Origin: Micrasema longulum
Taxonomy: Eukaryota; Arthropoda; Insecta; Trichoptera; Brachycentridae
Direction of reading: 5' to 3'
Length of the DNA stretch: 64,000 nt
Assembly (NCBI GenBank): GCA_022494885.1
Contig: JAGVSM010003730.1
Span: 372,001-436,000, forward strand
A program made the translations under genes and the position numbers. This document shows, in pieces, positions 43,601 through 55,615 of this stretch. Each line of letters begins with the position of its first letter. Position 1 is the stretch's first letter. The notes beneath the pieces are model-generated. The model did not search any database. It had not been told where the DNA came from and was given only the letters and a program-made list of their open reading frames with translations.

Positions 43601-44084
43601 AAATGGTAAATACGTCTATAAATAAATACTTGTTTACACTCGTCCGTTGATGGACTTTTTCAGACTTCTTGGGAATATTATATACAAATTATGTAAAATG
43701 TTTTTTCCAAATAATAATTTTAAACAATAATAATATTAAAAATATAATTGGTACAAGGAACAAGGGTAAATGTATTATAGTGTAATTGGAGTTGCAATAA
43801 GTGGAATTGTAGGGGAAATAGGACAAGATAACTATATTGATTATCCGAGACAACTATGAATATTATGTAATATTATTCATTTCTGTACAACAATATAAAA
43901 AAGGTAAAAAATCTGATCCAGGGAATTAACTATTCGACTTATTAAGCTGTCTTTAAAGTTTTTACGGCAGGAACAATTTACAATCGCTTATTCCTGAAAA
44001 ACAGTGTTTTTTTAATCAGTTTCAGTTTTTTTTTTTAATAATTACAATTTGTGTAAATTTTTAAAGTCAGTAATCATCATTATC

Positions 44085-44440
44085 ATCATTATCATAATTC
44101 CCTTTTCCCACCCAGTGGTAAACTAAATGCCGCGTATTTTAATCATCTGTTACGTTAATGTAAGTGATAAGTCTTAAGCTTTAAGTGCCAGTCTAGGAAT
44201 AATGAAATATTTCAGTTTGAACAACCTTTAAAATCAGTATTTCACGTCCATCCTGCCAAATCTGACCCAAATGGGATCGCGCCAAACACTACACAACTAG
44301 GCGAACTTATGTTCACTCGAAACCCCTTATTCAGGATTTTTACCTGAGAGCAGCTATCGAGTTGAAAACCCTCGTTCAGGGTACTGGTTCTATCCTACAC
44401 ACTAGACTGTATTCTTCATCCGGCTAGACACGGAAGTCCC
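44085..44440 (-). mobile_element. SINE-A composite with 5' extension, copy 1
   Basis: The left part matches inverted SINE-A (TAAGTGATAAGTCTTAAGCT, GTGCCAGTCTAGGAATAATG, ATTTCACGTCCATCCTG). Where SINE-A has its tRNA-Gly head, this copy instead continues with a 200-bp extension (ATGTTCACTCGAAACCCCTT, ACACACTAGACTGTATTCTT) that recurs at 47848-48230. 44441-45240 has no recognised gene. Confidence 0.75.
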
Positions 44441-45247
44441 TAAAAAGTTGAAATAAAAATGTATTCATAAATGGAGGGATTTTGCTGCTCTCTAGTAAAA
44501 ATCCTGGAAAATTAAATCGAGTTAAATGTAAATCTGCCTTGTTGAGAGGTCTTTGGCGCCTTTGCATATGCTTTTGATTTCTGGCAGTGCCGGCGTGAAA
44601 TATTTGTTTAGAATGCAGTTTACGCTGCAGTATTTCATCACCGTCACAGGCACAAAAGGGTATTTTCACGAATCGGTAATAACGTTCAAAATAGATGAAA
44701 TATTTAAAGCGAATTTTTACGATTCTAATAACTATCAATGTATAAATAAAAAACAAGTTTTCATTCATAATTTTCGGGTTAAAAAACGAAAACATACAAA
44801 ACAGGTCTAAGTTGGGTCTCGTCACCTTGACGTCATGAGCGTCTAACAAAAACTGCACACAAGAATGACACGGTAACGTAATACGTGCCGTTTATCTCAT
44901 AAGCCGTGAAAAGTGCTGTTTTCAAATTTTAAAACGCGAATTTATAAAATAAAAAAATATCCGACGTCGCGTCGCATGGAAAAAATGTAATACAGTTTCC
45001 TTCGTGTTTTTTTGCTTATTAAAAAAAGTTAAAAATCCCAGTGAAAATATGAGTGACTGATTGGAGACAGATTTACTTTATAGACTAGAGTGCACTCACA
45101 ATAAGAGGGGCATTAAAAGCTGTAGAAAATGTCGATTCTAAAAATGCAAATCCAATAAATGGGAAGAAAGTAATTTTATGCTTTTAAAGTAATTACCCGT
45201 TCATTATATGTCATTCCGGTCCGTTTGTTACATAACATAAGAGTCTC

Positions 45248-45295
45248 CTGACGAAGAGACTAGTACGTCTCGGAACTAGTAGGCATATGTATTTA
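45248..45295 (+). other. Degenerate hammerhead-like stem-loop at a LINE-like tail
   Basis: CTGACGA is followed by the perfect stem GAGAC/GTCTC and then GGAAC, next to ATTTATTTATTTAAC. The hammerhead core needs GAAA after stem II, which is not present as such. Recorded as a resemblance only. Confidence 0.3.
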
Positions 45296-45569
45296 TTTAT
45301 TTAACACTTTACACAAATATACATTTTATGTACATATAAAGGCGGGCATATTGCCATAAAGCAATTTTTTCCAACATCCCTAAACTGTCCAGTTTGAGAA
45401 AATAAGAAGTTTATTTGCATATTTTAGGTATTAATAGTGAATCTTAATTTTATACAAAATTTTAAACAAAAATTAACTAAAAATCAACATTTTACTATGA
45501 AGAGAGGATATGGCTCGGTGAGTACTTATGTAAAAATGATTGCTGTCATAATTCACATAACGTACAAAC

Positions 45570-45834
45570 GTGTCGGCCTCGTGGTGTAATGGTCAGCGCG
45601 TTAGCCTGCCATGCAAGAGGTCTCGGGTACGATTCCCGACAAGGGTTGATGTGAAATATTTATTTGAATGGGTGTTTTCACACTAGAATATTTCATAGTC
45701 CCTGGACTGGTACCTGAAGCGAAAGCCTGATCATCTTACCTTCATGTTAAAAAATGATCAAGATACGCTGCGATTGGTGTACCAATGCAGTGCCCTATGC
45801 ACCATTAGGTGCGGAAAGGGAACGATATAATAAT
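45570..45834 (+). mobile_element. SINE-A, full-length with 12-bp target duplication
   Basis: The head GGCCTCGTGGTGTAATGGTC ... AGCCTGCCATGCAAGAGG ... CGATTCCCGAC resembles tRNA-Gly(GCC). The body runs TGTGAAATATTTATTTGAAT, AGTCCCTGGACTGGTACC and ACCAATGCAGTGCCCTATGC. TAACGTACAAAC lies on both sides (45558-45569 and 45835-45846). Best reference copy of the family. Confidence 0.92.
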
Positions 45835-46379
45835 TAACGTACAAACTAAGTACGCAATGCGCATTGTAATTACCTACTATTTTTAAATAAAAAAATAAAA
45901 ACTTTCGTTCTAATGATTCAGTTAGATTTTTTAGAGGTTTCTTTTACTCGTAAATAACGTGCTGTGGGTTGTAAACCTCGGATCTCCTGTAGCCTTATTC
46001 TGTAACTAATTCGTTTCGTAAATTCATTCGTATCGTATGAGAAAAAACGAGAGCAAAATACGATTTTTATTGCATTAGAGTGAGATGGATGTATTACGAA
46101 CGAACGAATTTACATAACGAAGTTGTGACAGAATAACCCTGCTGATCGGGAATCCGTTCTACCGAGGGACCACAAGTTTTCTCTAAATAAGGAAGGATGA
46201 TGACTTTATCTTTTTAATAAAATAAACATATAAATATAAATATTATTTAAAGTTTTTTTTTTTCAATATAAATTCAATAAGAATGGATGATCAATTTTAT
46301 TTTTTCACATAAAAACTAATTTATAAAAATAAAATAAATTAGGAAGGACGATCAATTTACCTTTTGCTTTTTTTTCCAG

Positions 46380-46426
46380 TGTCAAGTGTGAGCCAGCATT
46401 GTCACTAGAAGAAGAAGAAAACAAAG
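46380..46426 (+). CDS. Candidate internal exon, host gene unknown
   Basis: A long pyrimidine tract and CCAG precede it and GTGAGA follows. Only one frame is open: VKCEPALSLEEEENK, entered in phase 2 and left in phase 1. The acidic Glu run and good splice sites speak for a real 47-nt exon. It cannot directly follow the phase-1 exons at 12529 or 15868; an intermediate exon of 3n+1 bases would be needed. It may belong to a different gene. Confidence 0.4.
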
Positions 46427-46694
46427 GTGAGATTCTTTTATGCATACTATGTTTTGTTTGGTGTAGTCCTTAAGCGGTTAAGAGGATGCGCGGTTTCACT
46501 TTTTTCATACAAACGTATTCCCGTAATTTCTCCCTGGATAGCACTATAGCAATGTTTTTAACCTGTATAGATTGACTATTGATTGGCGTATTCCTTACGT
46601 TTGTTTTTATTGTTGTTGATAAATTATCCCAAAAACCGACTAGAAACCGCCTAGTTTTATCTGCCGTCTTTGGACGCACGGTATACAAATGACT

Positions 46695-46960
46695 ATTGCC
46701 TCATGGTGTAATGGTCAGCGCATTAGCCTGCCATGCAAGAGGTCTCGGGCTCGATTCCCGACGTGGTTGATATGAAATATTTATTTGAAATGGTGTTTTC
46801 GCACAGAAGATTTAATAGTCTCTGAGCTATTACCTGAAGCGTAAGACTGATCATCTTACCTTCATGTAACTAAAATGATCAAGATACGCTGCGATCGGTG
46901 CAGTGCCCTGTGCACCATTAGGTGCGGAAAGGGAATGACGATGAGGATGATGATGATTTT
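46695..46960 (+). mobile_element. SINE-A copy
   Basis: TGCCTCATGGTGTAATGGTC, GGGCTCGATTCCCGACGTGG and the complete body to GTGCGGAAAGGGAATGACGA, then GATGATGATGAT as tail. Confidence 0.9.
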
Positions 46961-47847
46961 TGAAAAAAAATTAAACCTGGCGTTACAGAATACTTATTTC
47001 TGATACTCTTTCTTTTCAAAAAAATCTAAATCGGTTCAGTTTGGGGTACAGAATACGGGAGTACGAGACATCGATTCATAATCATAGTCATATTTCAAAT
47101 CATATCATATTCTCAGGCATTATCACAATTTCGCACAATCTTCGTGAGAGTGACAGAAAAACTATTTTTTTTTAAATATCTATTCATCAGACCGCTCTTC
47201 TACTGTATAAAACGTCGTTTTTGTATCAGCGATCATTTGTTATTTACACTATAGCAAGATGATCAGTCTTCCACTCCAGGCGCTACACTAGAAAAAAACA
47301 CATATTAAATTAATGTAGCCTGGGGCCTCAGGATCACACAAACCAGCCAATGACAGGTCATAATCTCTGAATGACTCAATTACAGTCCCTTAAAATAGCT
47401 TTGGTCTTTGTAAAAATATGTAAACCGCTTTAATATTGGGTGTTAACCTAAATTTTGTGTGTTTTTTATTCCAAATAAAGAGAACAAGAAGACACAGCAA
47501 AAAAACTTACAACTTATCACTTAATAACTCTTCACCGTGCACTGCGCAAATAATGTGAGCAGCTTTGACAACTTTATTTCATCGATTGGACGCGAATAGA
47601 AAGAGATGTCGAAAATGATTACTTTCGTCTACGTGACATTCTCATTTTGAAGGCTTGTAATCAAATAAAATAATACATGTAACTTAAAAACAAACTCAAT
47701 GTCTTTTGGAGCAGAATTTTTTTTTCGAATGACGCATAATCTTTACCGTTTTGTTGTACATTTGGTGCTTATTTTTAAATTTGGAAAAACACAGACACAA
47801 CTTATGTTGACACCTAATATGTTCATTTTTGTAGTTTTAGATTCATC
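46960..47847. other. No gene recognised
   Basis: AT-rich stretch with small scraps only: a SINE-A-like GATGATCAGTCTT at 47261-47274 and the FB1 core CAGCCAATGACAGGTCATAA at 47344. Confidence 0.5.
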
Positions 47848-48230
47848 ATCCCCCTTTCCGCACCCTGTGGTGCATAGGGCACTTCATCGGTAAACCAAAT
47901 GCAGCGTAGTTCGATCAACTATTAAATAAAGGTAAGATGATCAGTCTTACGCTTCAGGTGTTGGTCAAGGAATAATATAATATCGCAATTCAAAAAACCT
48001 TTTAAATCAATATTTCACGTCCACACTGCGTGAGAGCGAACGCAGCGAAGCGTGAAGGCGAACGCGTCAACCGCTACACAACGGACTTATCTCCACTCGA
48101 CTTCCTTATTCAGCACTTTTACTCGAGAGGAGGCATGGAGTCGAAAACACTCGTCGTCTGATTCTATTTCACACACAAAACTGTATTCTTTATACATCTG
48201 GACACAGAGTTTTAAATTAGGTAGGTAATA
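47848..48230 (-). mobile_element. SINE-A composite with 5' extension, copy 2
   Basis: CCCTTTCCGCACCCTGTGGT and GGTAAGATGATCAGTCTTAC (SINE-A body, inverted), then AATATTTCACGTCCACACTG, followed by the extension GTCAACCGCTACACAACGGA, CCACTCGACTTCCTTATTC and CACACAAAACTGTATTC. The parallel to 44085-44440 holds over the whole length. Confidence 0.8.
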
Positions 48231-48351
48231 TTATGGCATATCCATGTTATGTCACATTTTATTTCTTCGGTGTTAAAAGACCAACCAAACTCTCATAAAC
48301 TATGTTTGGAGTGTTGCTTCGTCTAATGAATTTAATGAAAAGTGTAATGAT

Positions 48352-48398
48352 ACAATAACAAACCATCACGCCGTTTCCCCGTAGGGGAGGCAGATAAC
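48352..48398 (-). mobile_element. RTE LINE, extreme 3' end
   Basis: AACAAACCATCACGCCGTTT and CCCCGTAGGGGAGGCAGA, the inverted RTE end, only about 45 bp long. Confidence 0.8.
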
Positions 48399-48429
48399 GG
48401 AATTGGAATGGAAAAAAATGACAACTTTA

Positions 48430-48672
48430 GTGGTAGTTGAAAGTAACAAATTAATCGTATGAGTAAAGTTAAGTCTACCATTTTGTATTTTTCAATGGAA
48501 TTGTTTTTTGCACCACAACAAGCCAGAAGGCTCAATTACAGTGGTGAATTACACCACAGAACACCTAGGCTTGAGATAAATCACTTTTTTTTGTTGTTCT
48601 CACCGGGAATCGAGCCGGAACATTCCATGCGAGCGTCTCAATCACTACCCCGCGGAGGCCGCCTGATTATTT
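48430..48672 (-). mobile_element. SINE-B, tRNA-derived
   Basis: Inverted head GGCCTCCGCGGGGTAGTGAT and box B GGCTCGATTCCCGGTGAGAA; body CTCAAGCCTAGGTGTTCTGT and GGTGTAATTCACCACTGTAA. Confidence 0.85.
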
Positions 48673-48737
48673 ATTATTGTCATATCCGGGTGGAATGAAA
48701 AATACACTTTTTTATGTGAAATTGTTCCAGAACCCAG

Positions 48738-48985
48738 GGCCCCGATTACAATGGGAAGTTAATAAAGTTACCTTGGACTGTATAAAGTCAAATCGAAAAT
48801 TTGGTACAAAAATGAGTATATTTGTATCTTTGTATCTTCGTCGGTAATTTGTTATTAAACATGTTTAGAAAAAATGTATCCATATATCGGTATATTTTCA
48901 TACAGAGATCTTAATTTTATTTTGTAGATAAAATTGAAGATAACTCCTAACTTCCCATAGTAAAACAGGCCCTGCCGGTACGTTT
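48738..48985. mobile_element. MITE-D with inverted ends
   Basis: GGGCCCCGATTACAATGGGA AGTTA at the left and AACTTCCCATAGTAAAACAG GCCC at the right are inverted copies. Half copy at 40335-40560. Confidence 0.7.
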
Positions 48986-49057
48986 ATGACTCTATGGCTA
49001 CTATTATGTCAAAATCCTGGAAAAAAAATGGAGATTAGTTCATCTCTTAGTGTGCTT

Positions 49058-49240
49058 TTTACTGCGTTTGCCTATCATGTTTGAAGTCTCATGTTGGATC
49101 TCAAATAAGTTCGACGAGAAATATTGATTTAATATATAGTTTTTCATAACTCGCCTTTATGTATATGATCGATGATGATTGGAGTACCACTACAGTACTC
49201 TGTGCACAATCAGGTGCAGATAAGAGAAATAAGGTGTTGA
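49058..49240 (+). mobile_element. SINE-A, strongly diverged
   Basis: GCGTTTGCCTATCATGTTTG, TCGACGAGAAATATTGATT and TGGAGTACCACTACAGTACT follow SINE-A order with deletions. Confidence 0.6.
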
Positions 49241-49521
49241 CGAAATAATATCATTAACAAATCCGCTCACTTTTTTACTTGGGAACATCACACATCTTAG
49301 AGGGTTAGACATGGAATTATACATAATGACTGAACACTCAACAAAACTATGTACATACCTTTTGAAATTTACCTCACTTCACACTTCATCCTTTACAAAT
49401 GAATGAATAAATAAATATAATTTTGTAAATAAATAAATACATAGCCAATGTGACGGTTAATAGTTGATACTCACGACTCGCAATTTCATTTTATCCATAT
49501 TTATATAACAAGCTGAGTTAA

Positions 49522-50452
49522 GGCTGTAGTCTGGTAAAACGCACGCAAAATGAGGAAATCATACGATTTTGCCATTTTAAAACGAATGTTTTTTTTTAAT
49601 CGCGCAATAATAAAATAATAAAAAAAAATAGATAAAAACAATAATTTTTAAAGGTATTTCTCTTTGAAAATATACTTAAAAGTTTTATGTAACTAAAATC
49701 TATTTACTTTTAGACCGGCAGATTACGCCATTTCAAATTTAGACTAAACTTAGGTATCTGGGATCTCAATAAAGACTAAGTATTGAACTAAAATTTGTTT
49801 TAATAATTCGAAGATAATAAATTGAACATGAAAGTGGCCGAAGCAAAATTTTAACTGGCCTTTACCGGTACTGATAAGGGCAGGTATGAAGGTCCTAAAA
49901 ACGTTAATAAGATATTGTTAAAAATTTAATATTAAAACCAGAATTATCTTCTTTTTTTAAAAATAGAATAAAATACAATTCTATAAAAAAAAATTCAACT
50001 AAAATATTTAAATAAATATATATTTTTAAAAGTATTATCGAAGGCATAATTTTACGTAGAAATAAAGGAAAATCACACAAAAATGCATGTAATTTAAAAT
50101 CCTTGTATTTCTTTTCAAAAACAAAAAAATATTATTTTTTTCAGCCACTTTCATGTTCAATTTATTATCTTTAAATGATTACAACAAATTTTAGTTTAAT
50201 ACCTAGTCTTTATTGAGATCCCAGATGCCTAAGTTTAGTCTAAATTGGAAATGGCGTAATCTGCCGGTCTAAAAATAAATAGATTTTAGTTACATAAAAC
50301 TTTTTAGTATATGTTTTTAACAGAAATAATTGTTTTTATCTAATTTTTGTTTTGTTATTTTTTTATTATTGCGCGATTAAAAAAACATTCGTTTTAAAAT
50401 GGCAAAATCGTATGATTTCCTCATTTTGCGTGCGTTTTACCAAACTACAGCC
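49522..50452. mobile_element. Foldback element, about 310-bp arms, flanked by TTAA
   Basis: Arms 49522-49839 and 50144-50452 are inverted copies with about 90% identity by eye (GGCTGTAGTCTGGTAAAACG; GACCGGCAGATTACGCCATT; GGGATCTCAATAAAGACTA). TTAA at 49518-49521 and 50453-50456 is the likely target duplication. The 300-bp centre is AT-rich and noncoding. Confidence 0.88.
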
Positions 50453-50459
50453 TTAACCC

Positions 50460-51206
50460 CATCATCTGAACATGGATTAAGTAGGGTTTTTGTTTTTTTA
50501 TTATTATAATCAAACCACAAATGTACTTGGAAAAAAAGAACTTGGTATCATAATTATAATATTACGGTTTGTAAAGGAGTAGTCATTTTACACAACCAAA
50601 CGTGTGACAGCTCTACGCAAAACTGTTCCCCAGGAGTCATTTTATGGAAGTAAATACTTCAGTTAAAACCGTTTCGATAAACGTAAAAAAGATGGTGTAA
50701 CTTTTCGTAGGTAAGTACGTACCTAGGTAATTCTTTACGATTGGATTCCAAAACTGAAAATAATTACTTTTTAAATGAATAATTATTTTTGCAAATGTCA
50801 AACTCCGCTCTTCTTACCTACAGGAGTGCACTTTATGCGGGAATGCGATTATAAAAAATGTTTTAAGTTCCAGGTAATATTATTTAATCGTTACCAAAAA
50901 TCCAGTAAAACGAAATAAATCGGACCCATAAAACATTATGTTCTTTGTTAACATTAAACTACAAACATTTTTTATATAAAAAAAATAACAGCCTCTCCTT
51001 TTTTGGTAAATGCATTCTCGTCGAATGCAGCCTTAATAGGTCGATGAATAATACATTGATACTCCTAACTTTTTTTTTCTTTTTATCGGATTGAACATTT
51101 TAAGAGCTATAAATATACCCATACCTAAGCTCATCATTTTGCGAAAACCACATGTAAATCGGTCCAGTAATTATTTAGTCTATCGACTACTTACATACGA
51201 ACATTT

Positions 51207-51251
<45 letters not shown>

Positions 51252-51769
51252 GAAGATAAAATACAACTAAAAAAGACAAAAGAAAAAAAAAACCTACTTC
51301 GAGACAAGATCTGATATATTATTAGTGTTGGTACACTTATTGTTTTTTATTTCCTCTTGGCGATCCTTCTTTGTTATTTTAGTAAATATTGATAATCTGT
51401 TTTTCAATGTTTAAAGTTGATAATTCTATGTAATTACCTACGTAATATTATTATCATTCTTTCGTTATACGGTAAATCAAAACTCCTTTTGAAAACGCTG
51501 TTTAAAAACATTCGACGACTACTGTATTATAAACCGAGTTTTGATATATGTAGCGGATTGCAAATTAATGCAGATTTAGATTTAGAACTGTTTTATACCT
51601 TGCCGTTAATAATCAGGTCATGTAATCTAAAAATAATCAATTGGGAATATAATAAATTATTTCATTTTCACTCTTGGTGAAAATTGAAATCTAGCCACTG
51701 GTCCAAGAAAAGGTTTTTTTTTAATACTAGGAGAAGTAATTCGGTCAGATAAATTGAACCTGCATCAAT
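50460..51769. other. AT-rich stretch without recognised gene; AT microsatellite
   Basis: 51209-51247 is an (AT)n microsatellite. An open frame at 51417-51680 (+), with SFDICSGLQINADLDLEL, is short and not recognised. Confidence 0.5.
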
Positions 51770-52345
51770 AAAGGTCTCAGCATTTTAACTTCATAACAAT
51801 CAACATAGCTCGCGCACCACATACCGCACACCGCATTTGAGGACATAAGGATTTCCTTGGCCTTATTGCTGAACAAGAAAATCTGCCCAAATAAGCTCTC
51901 TGTAATCTGGTAGCCTTGGCATCTTTGTGCTGAAAGAAGGTAATCCAGAAATACATAATATTCACTTCATTGGATTGATGAAGTGGGAAGTGAAGTCTTC
52001 ACTGATTAAGATTAAATTGATTGGACATGATTAATTCACCGAAATGATTATAAAACTTTTTGAAAGCCACCAGATCTGTTTATCCGACAGGACATATAAC
52101 AAGGCCATAGATAGTAGCTAGAAGCTCCATTCAGTAATTATAGAGAGGAGGAAAAGAACAAGACCACAGAATGTGTTCAGAAGATTGATTAGGATATCCG
52201 GAGCAGCACGAAAGAGAATCAACAATATTAAAAACAAATTATTTGTCATTAAATTTACCATGACCTGATAAAAACTGCGAAATCCAAAAAGAAAAGACAG
52301 GAAGAAAATAAAGGTAACCCTTCCTGAGCCGCGATTATAAACGGC
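51770..52345 (-). mobile_element. R1/I-group LINE end, decayed copy
   Basis: Parallel to 62975-63545 throughout (CCGCACACCGCATTTGAGGA; TGTTTATCCGACAGGACATA; AAGACCACAGAATGTGTTCA). On the minus strand it encodes the zinc-knuckle region after RNase H, with many frameshifts. Confidence 0.75.
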
Positions 52346-52969
52346 TCTCTTCATCGGTATATACTGAGACGGTATTTTATTTATTTTTTATTAATTTTCT
52401 TTTATTTAGGAAACATACTGTACAGTTACATTTTTTTATATTTTACACAGTTAGACTTAAATCTAATGGACCAGCGAAGTTTCCATATTATAAAGTAATT
52501 ATATGTAAGGTTATTAATTAAAGTACAAAAAAGAGAAGGAAAAAAAGCATGAATAGAAGTTGTTTAAAAATTAAAGTAAAAAAAATGAAGAAAATTCGTA
52601 AAAGTAATTAAAGGTTAAGAATTAAAATAAAGAATAAAAAACATGCTCAGATGCAAAAATAAAATAATAATATCATTTTTTAAAAAGGAAAAACATAAAT
52701 ATACACATACATATTTTAAGGGATTCAAAGAAACGATGAGACGAATCTTTAAATAAGAAAATAAATTTAAGTCAATTTAAAAACTTGTTCAAAATTAATA
52801 ACACATAGTGAGAGCAGCAATATATTGATTTTAGATACATATACAATATAAGTAATTAAAAGTAGTTTAAAAGTATAAAAACATGTCAATGCAGCAGAGA
52901 AAAAAGAAAGAGTAACAGGTATAGGTAATATTTAAAATTTGAAAAAGCAACATTAGGAGAAGATTTTAA
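52346..52969. other. AT-rich stretch without recognised gene
   Basis: ATTTTATTTATTTTTTATT at 52374 may be another LINE tail on the minus strand; otherwise nothing is seen. Confidence 0.5.
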
Positions 52970-55615
52970 ACCAATGGTAGTTGATACTCGGGGGGGTGCA
53001 AAGAGGAGAATGGAGTGCCGTATTGGCGTATGGAATATAAGAGGAGAAATGGATAAGAAGATGAATGAACTGTGATAGTATGAAGGATAAGTGTTTAGAT
53101 GTTCTTTGTATAAGTGAGAGCATGAAAAAGGAGAGTGGATCACTGGAGCACAATGACACGATCGTGCTGTGGTCTGGTGTTCCAGAATCAGAAAGGGCAA
53201 GTCGAGGGGTTGCGGCGATGCTTTCTCTTAGAATGGTAAAGTGCTTGAGTTAGTATGAATTTGTTAGCGCCAGACTCATGTGGATCACCTTTAAGATTGG
53301 AATAACGAGCATTATGTTCATTATCGGATATGCCCCAGTTGGTTCGGCAGGTGTAGATGTGAAGCGTGAGTTCTGGGAAAATATAAGGGAAGTATGTGCG
53401 AGGAAAAAACCGAATGAAAGAATAATTCTAGCCGGTGATCTGAATGGATGGGTGGGTACTCGTCGAGATGGCCTCGAAACAGCCCTTGGAATGTATGGCG
53501 ATTCTAGGATAAATGGAAATGGAAAAAGTTTACTAGAAGTGTGTCTTGAAGTGTGTGTTGACCTTTTTGTTTCGAATACCTTTTTTAATCATAAAGGTAT
53601 TCAACAATACACATGGGAAAGAGGAAATGAAAGAACGATAATTGATTACGTGGTTGTTGACTCTAGATTAAGAACAAACACAACCGACACCCGCGTGTTT
53701 CGGGGCGCTGAAATGGAATCTGATCATTTTCTTATTGTAACACGAGTGATTCTATTTTGTGGGTGGCGCTCACGAACGAAAACTGTGACATTTTCGTCTA
53801 GAGTCAAGATTGAAAAGCTGCAAGTCGAGAATGTTAGAGTGATGTATGAACGGGATTTAAACGAAAGTTTAGGAAAGAATGAAATAGAAGTCAATATCGA
53901 CCAAATGTGGGAACGATTTAAACCGTGCTTGTGTGAATCGGCAAAGAGTGTATGCAGAATGGCGTCCCGAAGAGGAAAAAAAGGAGATGCATGGTTGGAT
54001 GATAGTATTAAAGACCTTGTTAAGGAAAAAAAAGATGCATGAATGAAATTGCTATCAATAGCAGCGAGTATGAAAGAGCGAAAATTAGTTATAAAGTATG
54101 CAAGAGGTTGGTTAAGAATGGAGTGAAAGAACGCAAAAAACGACTAAACGAATAGGAAGGTATAAAATTGTCCACTCATTTTCATGAAAATATAAAACTG
54201 TTCTGGAAAGAGGTGAAAAAGACAAAGAACTCCTCCAAAAGTGGAAACATAAAAGCGATAAAATCAAAAGATGGCCGAATGCTAACGAATGACGAAGGAG
54301 TGAAAGACAGATGGATGGAATACTTTATTGAAGTATACTAAAGTACTGAAAGTGTCCCTGAGCAACAGTTTGGTTGTGCAGATGAAGATACGAGTGATAA
54401 TAGGTCATGTGAGATAGGCATGGTAGAAATAAAGAGTCCGCTGAAAAGTATGTAAAACGGTAAATCCGTTGGGTATGATAAGGTCGCTGTGGAATATCTG
54501 AAAAGTGGTGGCCAGATCGTGGGCACATGGCTGCACAGACTTTTCGATCTCTGCCTAAAGGAAGGACATACGCTTTTGGATTGGAGGAGGGCAGTTGTCA
54601 TGCCTTTATATAAGGGAAAGGGATCTCGTGCGGAATGTGAAAACTATAGGGCCATCAGTCTTCTGAGTTCTGTCGGTAAACTGTATGGGAAAATTATAAT
54701 CGAGAAAGTAAGAAAGGTGACGAAAGACAAAGTGTGGGACGTGCAATGAGCCTTTATGAGTAGACGTGGATGCACGGATCAAATTTTTGCGCTGCGAATG
54801 CTAACGGAGAAGTTAGTCTCTAGAATGTATGATGTATGCCTGGAGAGCGAATTGGCGATGAACGAAAGTAAGTCAAAAGTGATGGTATTTGAAAGGCATA
54901 GTGAGGTTACTGACTGCATAATAAATGTAAACAACGAATGTCTCGAGCAAGTAGAAGAATTTGTGTATCTGGGAAGCATGTTTTCAAGAAATGGAAGAGT
55001 AGAAAAAGATGTTGAAAGAAGAGTGAATGCAGGCAACAAAATGAACGGAGCACTAAGCACAGTAATTTCTAATAAAAATATGTCAATCGAAGCTAAACTG
55101 GCAGTGCACAACGGAGTTTTAGTCCCAACACTCATGTATGGAAGTGAAACATGGAACTGGCAGAGGAAGGATGAAAGCCGAGTGACCGCGGTTGAAATGC
55201 GATCTCTTAGACAAATGTGTGGGAAATCAATGTATGACAGGGTTACGAATTATGAAATCAGGCGAGAGTGTAAATCTGAGACAAGTATAATTGATAAGAT
55301 TAAGAAAGGGTCTCTGAGATGGTTTGGTCACGTAGAACGAATGGACGACGAGAGAATGGTAAAACAAGTATATATGGCAAAAATGAACGGCAACGTTAGA
55401 CGAGGACGACCAAGGAGACGTGGCATGATCAGATAAACCAAAATCTTAAGTCTGGTCATGTCAAAAGCAGACAGAACCGAAGGGCATGTATGACAAGATG
55501 TATGAATGTGGAAGAGGCTAGGATTGTATGGATAGACGTGTGTGGCGGTTCATTCTCTCTGCCTACCCCTACGGGGAAATGGCGTGATGGTGGTAGTAGT
55601 AGTTGTAGTAGTAGT
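52970..55615 (+). mobile_element. RTE LINE with endonuclease domain and internal deletion in RT
   Basis: Near-complete but defective. Endonuclease: RIGVWNIRGEMDKKMNEL (53010 on), then after a stop RIILAGDLNGWVGTRRDGLE, ERTIIDYVVVDSRLRTNTTD and AEMESDHFLIVTRV (GDLN, DYVVVD and SDH motifs). RT fingers: WRRAVVMPLYKGKGSRAECE and NYRAISLLSSVGKLYGKIII. At about 54816 the frame jumps from LTEKL to SRMYDVCLESELAMNESKSK; RT motifs A-C are missing. Then LMYGSETWNWQRKDESR and SLRWFGHVERMDDERMVKQV. The 3' end is GGCGTGATGGTGGTAGTAGT with a GTA-type repeat. Confidence 0.92.

Noticed and set aside
44424..44858. 144-codon minus-strand gene
   Set aside because: Mixed composition, overlaps the end of a SINE composite, no domain and no splice context; not supported.
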